Part shown: positions 47,399 through 55,207 of the stretch, one piece after another
Position numbering within the stretch: position 1 is the first letter of the stretch
Layout of the letters: every line of letters starts with the position of its first letter
Assembly (NCBI GenBank): GCA_036881905.1
Contig: JBAJNN010000005.1
Coordinates: 1-64,000 of the forward strand
Source of the DNA: JBAJNN01 sp036881905
GTDB lineage: Bacteria > Pseudomonadota > Alphaproteobacteria > Rhizobiales > Im1
Length of the DNA stretch: 64,000 nt
Reading direction: 5' to 3'
Position numbers and translations under genes: made by a program
The notes under the pieces: model-generated
Database searches by the model: none
Seen by the model: only the letters and a program-made list of their open reading frames with translations
Told to the model about the DNA's origin: nothing

Positions 47399-48039
47399 TT
47401 ATTTCCCTGGCGGGCGAACGGCGTCATCGGCCATGAACGCCAAGAGGCCGAACAATGTCAATAATGCACCGGTGACGCCGTTGAACAGGCGTCGTTTGGC
47501 GAGAATCCAGCCGCGAACCCTCTGCGCGGACATGAAACCGGCAACCAGGGCAAACCAGACAAAATGCGAAAGCGAAATGAAGGCGCCCCAGCCAAGCTGA
47601 CCGATCAGAGATGTCTCGACGCCGATGACCTGAGTGTAAAGACTGATGACGAATATCGACGTTTTGGGATTGAGGCTGTTGGTGAGAAAAGCGGTTGCGT
47701 AATGCCGCCAAGGTTTGTATGCGCCGACCTTTTGCGATGCCGTTTCGGTTCCCGAACCCGAGAATGCGGTCGAAAGCCCCAGATACACGAGAGAGCAGGC
47801 TCCGGCGATCCGGATATAGGAGAACAGATCGGGAATGAAGTGCAACACCAGAGTCAGGCCGAAAATGGCGTAGGCGACATGCACCCAGCACCCGCAAGCC
47901 GGTCACAGCCGATGAGATGACGCCTGCGCCGCGTCCGTAAAGGGTGCTGTTGCGGGTAATGATTGCAAAGTCGGCGCCGGGGCTGATGACGGCCAGCCAA
48001 GTTATGGACGCGATGAGGGCGCCCGTGTTCGATGTTCAT
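47399..48039 (-). pseudogene. Frameshifted LysE/RhtB-family exporter
   Basis: An amino-acid exporter gene in three pieces. It starts MNIEHG at 48039, shifts frame near 48020 into SITWLAVISPGADFAIITRN, and shifts again near 47890 into VAYAIFGLTLVLHFIPDLFS. The rest is intact to 47399 and includes FLTNSLNPKTSIFVISLYTQ, the usual LysE motif. The SPGAD motif and helix pattern match the family. Two separate shifts argue for a genuine pseudogene. It converges on nadK with 20 bases between the ends. Confidence 0.75.
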
Positions 48040-48497
48040 GGTTTATCCTCGAACCACGCCCAGACGCGTTTCCTGAAAAGGCCCCCGACTATGCGGCAAT
48101 TTGCGCTTGAAGGCAACGACCAGCATATCCCGGTGACCCTGCCTGCCCTCACTTGCCGGGAAGACAGGCGTTACACCATGAGCAACGCGCAAGGTCGTCA
48201 AGCATGACGGTTTCCATAACTTCAGTCAGCGTAAACTTGGCAATTTCGTGGCCATCAATGTCTTTAAATGGTCGGTTCGTCACCGGTTACCTTTGACCGG
48301 TCAATAAAAGTCATGAACACGAAATCCCCACCGTCCCGGCGCATGCCTTCCGGGGGAGGCTTGCCCCCATCGTCCCGGGCAAGAATGCGAAATTGGTGAA
48401 TTTCGACATGCCAGTCAACAAGAGGGCGAACGACACCGAACACTGGCTGAGCCAAAGGCCGGAACCTCACGCATCGCATGGTGGTTGCAAATCCGAG

Positions 48498-48640
48498 CAT
48501 CTCTAAAAGCTCAAGATTTTGACGCTATTTTCGTCGTCGTCGAATTTGTCTTTGATGCTCATTAACGCACTGAGTTGACTCCGCTTCTCGAAAACTCATC
48601 TCTTCGCTACTCACATCCAAAGTTTTAGGTTTTGAGAGGG
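48498..48640. mobile_element. Small inverted-repeat (MITE-like) element, copy 1
   Basis: Left end CATCTCTAAAAGCTCAAGAT (48498 on) is imperfectly complementary to the right end CCAAAGTTTTAGGTTTTGAG (48617 on). The interior (48554-48600, containing GCTCATTAACGCACTGAGTT) is clearly homologous to copy 2 at 49028-49171 in the same orientation. No coding capacity; about 143 bases. Confidence 0.5.
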
Positions 48641-49027
48641 GCCCATCTCGTTGCGCGCGGGCGAGAAGCGGCGTTGGACGCCGCCATTGAGAATATTGAA
48701 TTTCGTGGTCTGGAAATGTGGTTGATGCGGCTGCTTTTCCCCACGCCCCCCCTCGAGCCACTGAAAAGGTGGCGTGACGGCGAAGACGATGGGCTCCGCC
48801 AGCCGCCATGTCTGTGTCTTCGGCCAAATCTTCCCAACCCGCGCAAAAAGAGCCAATCTCCCGTCTGTCGGTCAAGCCCGGTGCGTCAAGAAAGGCATGC
48901 CCCCCAATATGTACGAAACCCGACGATTGTGCCAGTTCCATAGCGTGAATGGAATATTTGCGATTTGTGCTCATAGCTCACCTGCCTGCCAACTGATCAC
49001 AACATATGATAACCTTAAATGCAAGAT

Positions 49028-49171
49028 GGACACCTCCGGAAACCTCGATTCTGGCGCGTTACATCGTCGATGGGCTTGTCTGCGATGCTCATTAACGCAT
49101 TGAGTTAACTCCACTTCTCGAAACCCCATCTCCTTGTACTGCATCCAGACTTGAGGTTTCCGGAGATGTCC
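49028..49171. mobile_element. Small inverted-repeat (MITE-like) element, copy 2
   Basis: The termini 49028-49054 (GGACACCTCCGGAAACCTCG on) and 49145-49171 (ending GAGGTTTCCGGAGATGTCC) are 27-base inverted repeats with only about three mismatches. The interior shares GCTCATTAACGCA-TGAGTT with copy 1. Size 144 bases, noncoding, better preserved than copy 1. It resembles a miniature inverted-repeat transposable element; target-site duplications were not obvious. Confidence 0.55.
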
Positions 49172-49376
49172 AGATTTTTTTGAAGTTGACTCACCGCCGT
49201 CGCGCCCTGAGACGAGTCCGTAAAACCCGGGTGCGGGCGTGGCGATTTTACCGTCCCATCACAAGCCTTCGACACCTGGATGTTCACCCCATCAATGGCT
49301 TTGGCAATGCCCGGGACCCGGGGAATCGATGAACAAGCGATGACTGACCTCCGGCCACGCTGCGAGGGCCGATTTT

Positions 49377-50198
49377 TCAGTTATCGGTATCCCGATCGCG
49401 CCAAAACCGATAAAAATGGTGAACCGGGCCATGGCCGTGGCCAATATCGAGCGTATCAGCCTGTTTAAGCGCGGCGCTCAGGTAGAGTTTCGCCTGTCGC
49501 ACCGCATCGGCCATGTCATGGCCTCGCGCCAGCAAGGCCGTAATCGCCGATGACAGGGTGCAGCCGGTTCCATGGATATTGCGGGTGGCGATGCGCTGGG
49601 CCGAAAAGCGCGTGGTCATATGAGCGCAATGCAGAAGGTCGAGGCAGTCATTGCTTTCCAGATGGCCGCCTTTCAGCAAGACGGCCTTGGGGCCGAAAGC
49701 CGTAAGGCGACGGGCCAGTTCCTCCATGTCCTCCCGCCCGGCGGGACCGTCAAGCCCAAGCAATCTCAGCGCTTCCGGCAGGTTGGGCGTCGCAAGGTCG
49801 GCCAGCGGCAAAATGTCGTCGCGAAGGCTTTTCATGGCGTCTTCACGCAGCAGGCAGTCGCCGCTCTTGGCGACCATGACCGGATCGACGACAACATGGG
49901 CCGGGCGGTACCGTTGCAGCCCTTCGGCGACGGCGCGAATGGTCTCGGTCCGGCTCAACATGCCGATTTTCACGGCATGGACGGTCATATCGTCGAATAT
50001 GGCGTCGATTTGCCGGGTCACGAATTCCGCGGGTACATCCATCACCGCGCCGACGCCGCGTGTGTTTTGCGCGGTGATGGCGGTTACGACGCTCGCGCCA
50101 TAGGTCCCAAGCGCGGCGAAGGTCTTGAGATCGGCCTGAATGCCCGCGCCGCCGCCCGAATCGGAGCCGGCTATGGTCAGTGTCGTCGGCCAGGCCAT
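49377..50198 (-). CDS. thiD: Hydroxymethylpyrimidine (phosphate) kinase ThiD
   Basis: Phosphorylates HMP and HMP-P to HMP-PP for thiamine synthesis or salvage. It has 273 residues. The ribokinase-type N-terminal motif GSDSGGGAGIQADLKTF starts at 11; KIGMLSRTETIRAVAEGL and VVDPVMVAKSGDCLL follow, and the anion-hole/catalytic GTGC is in RNIHGTGCTLSSAITALLAR. It overlaps thiE by 22 bases, indicating translational coupling. Confidence 0.96.
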   Translation of the reverse strand: MAWPTTLTIAGSDSGGGAGIQADLKTFAALGTYGASVVTAITAQNTRGVGAVMDVPAEFVTRQIDAIFDDMTVHAVKIGMLSRTETIRAVAEGLQRYRPAHVVVDPVMVAKSGDCLLREDAMKSLRDDILPLADLATPNLPEALRLLGLDGPAGREDMEELARRLTAFGPKAVLLKGGHLESNDCLDLLHCAHMTTRFSAQRIATRNIHGTGCTLSSAITALLARGHDMADAVRQAKLYLSAALKQADTLDIGHGHGPVHHFYRFWRDRDTDN

Positions 50199-50848
50199 GC
50201 GTTTTGCCTCTTCCTTGCCTCGTCCACGGCCCGGCGCAGGCCGTGGGCGGCGGCGCGCGGGTCCTTTTGACCGCAGATGGCGGAGACCACGGCTATGCCA
50301 TCGACATGCGCCGTCATGGCCTCATGGGCCTGCTCGACGGTAATGCCGCCGATGGCGACGACCGGCGCCGGGGTCAACGCCCGTAAGGCCCGCGCGCGCT
50401 CGACGCCGAGCGCCGCGGCGGCGTCGGGCTTGGTCGCGGTCGCCCATAACGGCCCGAGGCCCACATAGTCGATCACCGCCGGATCGATCCGTTTCAGCTC
50501 GGCTTCATGATGCGCCGAAACGCCGAGGATCATATCCGGTCCGACCAGCGAACGCACCGTCTCGGCCGGCAGGTCGGTTTGTCCGACATGCACGCCGTCG
50601 GCGCCCGCGGCCATGGCGATATCGACATGATCATTGATGATAAGCGGCACATTCGAGCCTTGCAGAATCGGTTTGAGGGCGAGAGCGGTTTCATAGACCG
50701 TCCTTTTATCCGACAGCTTGTCACGCAGTTGCACCGCGGTGACGCCGCCTTCTAAGCCCTCGCGCACGGTCCGAACGACGCCATGCGCACGGCATAATCG
50801 CGGATCGGTCACCAGATAGAGCGTCGGATCGAAAGCCAAGGCAGTCAT
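50177..50848 (-). CDS. thiE: Thiamine-phosphate synthase ThiE
   Basis: Joins HMP-PP and thiazole phosphate to thiamine phosphate. It has 223 residues, a TIM barrel. Signatures are YLVTDPRLC, GVTAVQLRDKLSDKRT, IINDHVDIAMAAGADGVHVG, YVGLGPLWATATKPDA and VAIGGITVEQAHEAM. It overlaps thiM by four bases (ATGA) and thiD by 22. The C-terminal tail is basic (KRQNAWPGRRH). Confidence 0.96.
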   Translation of the reverse strand: MTALAFDPTLYLVTDPRLCRAHGVVRTVREGLEGGVTAVQLRDKLSDKRTVYETALALKPILQGSNVPLIINDHVDIAMAAGADGVHVGQTDLPAETVRSLVGPDMILGVSAHHEAELKRIDPAVIDYVGLGPLWATATKPDAAAALGVERARALRALTPAPVVAIGGITVEQAHEAMTAHVDGIAVVSAICGQKDPRAAAHGLRRAVDEARKRQNAWPGRRH

Positions 50849-51669
50849 ATCGTCAGTTTCGCCCGTTCGCTAAGATCGGCGGGCGTCATCGTATAAAGCG
50901 TGTCGAGGAAGGCGGTGGCGAACTGTCCGGGACCGCGAGCGCCATCCGCGGCAATTTCACCAGAGACGGCCACGGTGAGCAGAGCCGAGGCGGTCGCCTC
51001 GGCGGCATCGTCGCCAACCGCCAGAAAGGCGGCGACGACCGCACTTAAGGCACAGCCGAGCGCAGTGACCCGCGCCATGATGGCGTCGCCATTGGCGATG
51101 GCGACCAGGCGGGTCCCGTCGGTGACGTAATCGGTTTGGCCGGTCACGCCGACCACCGCCCCGGTCTTGCCGGCGAGGCGACGCGCGGCCTCGATGGCGT
51201 CGGCCGATGAGAGGGTGGAGTCGACGCCGCGCCCGGCGTGATCGTTCTGGCCGCCAAGGCTGGCGATTTCCGAGGCATTGCCTCTAATCGCCGCCGGCCC
51301 CTCCATCATGAGATCACGGGCAAGACCGGTGCGATAGGCCAGAGCGCCGACGCCGACCGGATCGAGAACCCACGGCCTTTCGGCCTGCCGCGCCGAGCGG
51401 ACGGCAAGGCGCATGGCGGCCACCGTCAGCGGCGTGAACGTGCCCAGATTGACGAGCATGGCGCCGGCGACCCCGGCAAACGGACCAGCCTCTTCGGTAT
51501 TATCGACCATGGCCGGAGAAGCGCCGAGCGCAAGCAGCACATTGGCGGTGAAATTGGCGGCCACGACATTGGTGATGCAGTGGATCAGAGGCGATTTTGC
51601 CCGCAGATTTTCGAGCAATGCGCCGACCCGATCCGCGCTTGCGATTGCGACGGATGTGTTTTTGTGCAT
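50845..51669 (-). CDS. thiM: Hydroxyethylthiazole kinase ThiM
   Basis: Phosphorylates salvaged hydroxyethylthiazole. It has 274 residues. LIHCITNVVAANFTANVLLA, DNTEEAGPFAGVAGAMLVNL, VLDPVGVGALAYRT and the C-terminal TALGCALSAVVAAFLAV match the family. First gene of thiM-thiE-thiD, a salvage set. No TPP riboswitch could be recognised in the 130 bases upstream, so control by thiamine, if any, works differently. Confidence 0.95.
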   Translation of the reverse strand: MHKNTSVAIASADRVGALLENLRAKSPLIHCITNVVAANFTANVLLALGASPAMVDNTEEAGPFAGVAGAMLVNLGTFTPLTVAAMRLAVRSARQAERPWVLDPVGVGALAYRTGLARDLMMEGPAAIRGNASEIASLGGQNDHAGRGVDSTLSSADAIEAARRLAGKTGAVVGVTGQTDYVTDGTRLVAIANGDAIMARVTALGCALSAVVAAFLAVGDDAAEATASALLTVAVSGEIAADGARGPGQFATAFLDTLYTMTPADLSERAKLTI

Positions 51670-51801
51670 GTGACAGGCTCCTTGGAATTGCGGCGGCCTT
51701 GCCCGAACGGGTGCGGCGCGGCTATTGAAAAGTGACTTTGATCGCGGCGATGCTTTATGAGACGACCAAAACCGGCAGGCAGGCTCGCAAAATCGTTCGC
51801 C

Positions 51802-52044
51802 CTAGACTTGTGATGTCGCGCACATGCCAACCGGACGCGACTCATGCGGTTTCAGGGCGGGATTATAGCGATATAATGTCGAACAATAGGGGCAGACGAT
51901 CTCATGATCGTCGCCCATATCGAGATAGATATGCGGATGGTCGTGAGGCGGGGAAGCCCCTATACACTCGAATTTTTTCCCACCGATTTCAATGAGCCCC
52001 GTGCCGGCGTCATTGAAAAATTTCGCAACGACTCCATCAGCCAT
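51802..52044 (-). CDS. Small zinc-finger (CHCC type) protein
   Basis: 80 residues. Cys27 in KKFECIGA, His38 in PHDHPHIYLDMG and Cys51/Cys54 in EIVCPYCSTLYRYN form the CHCC zinc pattern of the family that includes the NDUFS6 subunit of mitochondrial complex I and short alphaproteobacterial relatives. The role in bacteria is not settled; a link to respiratory complex I is plausible by homology only. It is divergent from the T6SS operon, with the intervening 360 bases serving both. Confidence 0.85.
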   Translation of the reverse strand: MADGVVAKFFNDAGTGLIEIGGKKFECIGASPPHDHPHIYLDMGDDHEIVCPYCSTLYRYNPALKPHESRPVGMCATSQV

Positions 52045-52186
52045 GCTTGTCTATACCCTGATGTTATGGTAGGAACAGCAACTCGAACCTCGTAGCATAT
52101 CAGTTGACGTTATGCAAAGCTCCAAAGTCAGAGTTTGCTCCCGATCGGTCCCCTCTTATCAGGTTCCGAGGCAATTTGGCCGGTTG

Positions 52187-52205
52187 TTACAACTCTTGGT
52201 TGTAA
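52187..52205. promoter_or_regulatory. Perfect dyad TTACAAC-N5-GTTGTAA
   Basis: A 19-bp palindrome with 7-base perfect arms, four bases upstream of the first TGTCA unit. It is in the intergenic region between the divergent zinc-finger gene and tssB, and its size and symmetry fit a dimeric repressor or activator site. The cognate protein is unknown. Confidence 0.45.
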
Positions 52206-52208
52206 AAT

Positions 52209-52252
52209 TGTCAATGAAATGTCATTTCCATGTCATAATCCTGTCATAATTA
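52209..52252 (+). promoter_or_regulatory. Four 11-bp TGTCA repeats: tandem Pho-box-like site
   Basis: TGTCA occurs at 52209, 52220, 52231 and 52242, exactly 11 bases apart, with AT-rich spacers. The last two units (ATGTCATAATCCTGTCATAA) match the PhoB consensus of two CTGTCAT half-sites separated by four AT-rich bases. Four units equal two tandem Pho boxes, as at strongly PhoB-activated promoters. It lies 156 bases upstream of tssB; a -10 candidate (TTATCC or CATAAA, 52263-52276) is weak. The four-repeat pattern is seen directly; PhoB control is inferred. Confidence 0.6.
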
Positions 52253-52407
52253 TTCCCCAAGCTTATCCATCATAAACTATTTGGTCATTGAAAATGACGG
52301 TTTGCTTTTAAGGTATCTCGCGGCCGCCGGGTTTCGAGGTCGGTTTGCCCACTGTTTTCGAAGCCACCATCATGGGGGCCGACAGGTTTGCTTATTGAGG
52401 ATGAGAT

Positions 52408-52908
52408 ATGACCAAGCAAGGATCGGTCGCTCCCAAGGAGCGCGTCAATATCGTATACAAGCCGGCGACCGGTGACGCCCGGGAGGAGAAGGAGCTTCCC
52501 TTCAAGCTCGTCGTCATGGGCGATTTTACCCACAGCGATGATGAGCGCATGGTTGAGGATCGCGATCCGGTCAGTATCGACAAGGACAATTTCGACGATG
52601 TTCTGAAAGCCCAGAATCTGCGCCTCAAAATCAGCGTCAAGGATAAATTGTCCGGTCAAAAGGATGACGAACTCGGCGTTGATCTTGCCTTTGAGAGCAT
52701 GGCCGATTTCTCTCCCGACCGGATCGTCCGGCAAGTCCCACAACTTAAGAAATTGCTTCAATTGCGAGAGTCTCTGAAAGCGCTCAAAAGCCCACTTTCC
52801 AATATTCCCGAGTTTCGCAAAAAGATCCAGGCGCAAATTCAAGATCCCGATATTCGCGAAAAGCTGCTTGAGGAGTTGGGCGTCGGTGATGATGACGGTG
52901 ACAAGTAG
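52408..52908 (+). CDS. tssB: Type VI secretion contractile sheath small subunit TssB
   Basis: Small subunit of the contractile sheath (ImpB/VipA), 166 residues. It starts after a GAGG ribosome site: MTKQGSVAPKERVNIVYKPA. Hallmarks are ELPFKLVVMGDFTHSDDERM, NLRLKISVKDKLSGQ, LAFESMADFSPDRIVRQVPQ and the C-terminal IQDPDIREKLLEELG. It assembles with TssC around the Hcp tube in the cytoplasm. First gene of the operon. Confidence 0.97.
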   Translation: MTKQGSVAPKERVNIVYKPATGDAREEKELPFKLVVMGDFTHSDDERMVEDRDPVSIDKDNFDDVLKAQNLRLKISVKDKLSGQKDDELGVDLAFESMADFSPDRIVRQVPQLKKLLQLRESLKALKSPLSNIPEFRKKIQAQIQDPDIREKLLEELGVGDDDGDK

Positions 52909-52991
52909 ACCGACCGGGACCCCTGATGCCGGCGGGTTGCCGTCTTGCATGCGAAACGGATATGGCGACGTGACAAATGGAGATGTTGAAA

Positions 52992-54488
52992 ATGGCTGAG
53001 GAGACAATAGGGGCCGCTCTGCAATCGCCGGAAGTCGAAACCTCCGATCAAGAGAAAGTGACATTACTCGATGCGATTGTCGAGGAGACGTCGCTGCGCC
53101 CCGATGATGATGGCTTCGCGGTTGCCAGGGCCGGTCTTCGGACTCTGATGCGCGAGCTGGTTCGGCCCGAACGCGACGGCGCCAAGGTCAACGGGCTTCT
53201 GGTCGATGAGTTGATTGCCGATCTCGACGCCCAGGTCTCGGCGCAGATGGATGAGATTTTGCACGACAAACAGTTCCAGACGCTGGAATCGTCTTGGCGT
53301 GCTCTTAAATTTCTGGTTGAGCGCACCGATTTCCGCGAAAATATCAAAATCGAGATTATGAATGTCGGCAAGGAAGACTTGCTTGAGGATTTTGAAGATG
53401 CTCCGGAGCTGACCAAGTCAGGCTTGTACAAGCAGATTTACACTGCCGAATATGGCCAGTTCGGCGGTCAGCCCGTCGGCGCGTTGATCGCGAATTATGA
53501 TTTTGGTCCCGGGTCGCGCGATGTCAAGCTCTTGACCCATGTCGCCGGTGTTGCGGCCATGGCCCATACGCCGTTTATTTCGGCGCTCGCCCCCGAATTT
53601 CTGGGTCTTTCCGAATGGGCGGGCCTGACCAATCTGAAAGATTTGAGTTCGATTTTCGAACAGCCGCGATATGCGAAATGGCGATCCTTCCGTGAAAGCG
53701 AAGATTCGCGTTACGTGGCCTTGGCCATGCCGAAATTCCTTTTGCGCCTGCCCTATGGGCAAGAGACCAATCCGACCAAGACGTTTAACTATAGCGAAAC
53801 CGTATCTGACGGGGTGGAGCATTTTTGCTGGGGGAACGCCGCTTTTGCGCTTGCCTCCAGGCTGACCGACAGTTTCGCCAAATATCGCTGGTGCGCCAAT
53901 ATCATCGGCCCGCAAGGCGGCGGCGCGGTGGAGGATTTGCCCCTCCATCATTTCACGGCGACCGGCAGTGCTCAAACCAAGATTCCAACCCAGGTTCTGG
54001 TCTCCGAGCGACGTGAATATGAACTGTCCGAAGAGGGTTTTATCGCCTTGACCGTACGTAAGGGCAGCGACAATGCGGCGTTTTTCTCCGCCAATTCCTG
54101 CCAGAAAGCCAAAACCTTCCCCGATACGCCGGAAGGCCGCGAAGCCCAGACCAATTTTCGGCTGTCGACGCAGCTGCCCTATATGCTGATCATGAATCGT
54201 CTGGCCCACTACATAAAAATTATCCAGCGCGAAAATATCGGCACTTCAAAGGAGCGTGGCGATCTGGAAGACGAGCTCAACAAATGGGTGTCGCAATATG
54301 TGACCGAGATGGACAACCCCGAACCGAGCGTACGCTCGCGCCGGCCGCTGCGCGCGGCGAATATCGCCATCAGCGATGAGGACGGCAATCCCGGTTGGTA
54401 TCAAGTCGAACTGAAGGCCCGCCCTCATTTCAAATATATGGGCGCCTCCTTTACCCTGTCGCTCGTCGGCAGGCTCGATAAGGACTGA
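52992..54488 (+). CDS. tssC: Type VI secretion contractile sheath large subunit TssC
   Basis: Large sheath subunit (ImpC/VipB), about 498 residues. The ATG at 52992 has a GGAG nine bases upstream and is preferred over the ATG at 52977. Hallmarks are FQTLESSWRALKFLVERTDF, KQIYTAEYGQFGGQPVGALI, FRESEDSRYVALAMPKFLLR and the C-terminal KARPHFKYMGASFTLSLVGR. Forms the sheath handle with TssB and is recycled by ClpV. Confidence 0.97.
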   Translation: MAEETIGAALQSPEVETSDQEKVTLLDAIVEETSLRPDDDGFAVARAGLRTLMRELVRPERDGAKVNGLLVDELIADLDAQVSAQMDEILHDKQFQTLESSWRALKFLVERTDFRENIKIEIMNVGKEDLLEDFEDAPELTKSGLYKQIYTAEYGQFGGQPVGALIANYDFGPGSRDVKLLTHVAGVAAMAHTPFISALAPEFLGLSEWAGLTNLKDLSSIFEQPRYAKWRSFRESEDSRYVALAMPKFLLRLPYGQETNPTKTFNYSETVSDGVEHFCWGNAAFALASRLTDSFAKYRWCANIIGPQGGGAVEDLPLHHFTATGSAQTKIPTQVLVSERREYELSEEGFIALTVRKGSDNAAFFSANSCQKAKTFPDTPEGREAQTNFRLSTQLPYMLIMNRLAHYIKIIQRENIGTSKERGDLEDELNKWVSQYVTEMDNPEPSVRSRRPLRAANIAISDEDGNPGWYQVELKARPHFKYMGASFTLSLVGRLDKD

Positions 54489-54500
54489 CCGGTCAACCAG

Positions 54501-54535
54501 GCGGCATTCGGTATTATCCACTGAAAATGCCGCCA
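54501..54535 (+). terminator. Hairpin between tssC and hcp (attenuator-like)
   Basis: Perfect 9-base arms GGCGGCATT (54501-54509) and AATGCCGCC (54527-54535) around a 17-base loop, followed by ATTTTTGTG. The T-run is short, so partial termination or 3'-end protection of the tssBC message is more likely than full termination. It lies 43 bases before the hcp start. Confidence 0.5.
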
Positions 54536-54578
54536 TTTTGTGTGAATATTGTGCATTCTTCAAGAGAGAGAAAGTTCC

Positions 54579-55061
54579 ATGGCTCTTACATCCTACATGT
54601 CTATCACAGGTGCTTCGCAAGGTGATATCAAGGGCGATTGCCCGCAAGCCGGAGACAAGAAGGATAAAATTCTTGTTTTCTCCATCGACCACAGTGTCGG
54701 AAGACCCAAAGACGCTCATACCGGCCTTCCGACCGGTCAGTGCGTCCATCAGCCTTTCACCATCGTCAAGGTCAAGGACAATGCCTCGCCGAAGCTGTTT
54801 CAGGCCACCTGCGAGGGCGAGCATCTGACGGTCGAATTGACTCTCTACCGAATCGATCCGAAAGGTCAGGAACAGAATTATTACAAGGTCAAGCTGGAAG
54901 GCGCGACTATCGTTAATATGCGCGAGTATAGTCCGCTGTCCTTTGACCCAGACAGCAAGCCCTATCACGATATGGAAGAGGTCAGTTTCGCCTATTCTGA
55001 CATTACCTGGACCTACACGGACGGGAATATCGAGTTCACACGTCGGTGGGAGGACAGCTGA
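54579..55061 (+). CDS. hcp: Type VI secretion tube protein Hcp (TssD)
   Basis: Forms the hexameric inner tube expelled by the T6SS, 160 residues. The ATG at 54579 follows a purine-rich AAGAGAGAGAAAG ribosome site: MALTSYMSITGASQGDIKGD. Family features are ILVFSIDHSVGRPKDAHTGL, HQPFTIVKVKDNASPKLFQA and VSFAYSDITWTYTDGNIEFT. It lies within the structural operon between tssC and tssE, flanked on both sides by hairpins. Confidence 0.95.
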   Translation: MALTSYMSITGASQGDIKGDCPQAGDKKDKILVFSIDHSVGRPKDAHTGLPTGQCVHQPFTIVKVKDNASPKLFQATCEGEHLTVELTLYRIDPKGQEQNYYKVKLEGATIVNMREYSPLSFDPDSKPYHDMEEVSFAYSDITWTYTDGNIEFTRRWEDS

Positions 55062-55088
55062 CTCTGCCTGGCATAGTGGCAACTCGGT

Positions 55089-55115
55089 GAGGCCGGCCCG
55101 TTTCAGGCCGGCCTC
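55089..55115 (+). promoter_or_regulatory. Strong GC-rich hairpin between hcp and tssE
   Basis: Perfect 10-base arms GAGGCCGGCC (55089-55098) and GGCCGGCCTC (55106-55115) around CGTTTCA. No T-run follows, so it is probably a 3'-end stabiliser for the hcp message rather than a terminator. Confidence 0.6.
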
Positions 55116-55207
55116 GCAGCCCTTGAACGTGACGGACGCTGACGCCGAACGCGGCGGGTTTCCATGCCCCTGATTTGTCAAACCCTCGCGGGAGGGGGGC
55201 TCTGGCT

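Larger units (their letters stand above)
48040..49376. other. Gene-poor, degraded-looking region
   Basis: About 1.3 kb without a supportable gene. It contains two related small inverted-repeat elements (48498-48640 and 49028-49171). A minus-strand frame at 48525-48974 is open for 149 codons but overlaps one of the repeats and resembles no family known to me. Together with the neighbouring pseudogene this looks like a site of insertion and decay. Confidence 0.5.

Noticed and set aside
48170..48300. Possible aldose-1-epimerase scrap (minus strand, DGHEIAKFTLTEVMETV)
   Set aside because: The short DGxE-FTLT resemblance is suggestive, but the flanking sequence on both sides does not continue the family; too little to call.
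48525..48974. Minus-strand 149-codon frame as a gene
   Set aside because: Overlaps one of the small repeat elements, low-complexity translation, no ribosome site or family resemblance.
51670..51800. TPP riboswitch upstream of thiM
   Set aside because: The conserved CTGAGA and ACCTGAT-like segments are absent on the minus strand.
52285..53064. Minus-strand 259-codon frame over tssB
   Set aside because: Antisense of tssB and the start of tssC, both confirmed by family sequence.
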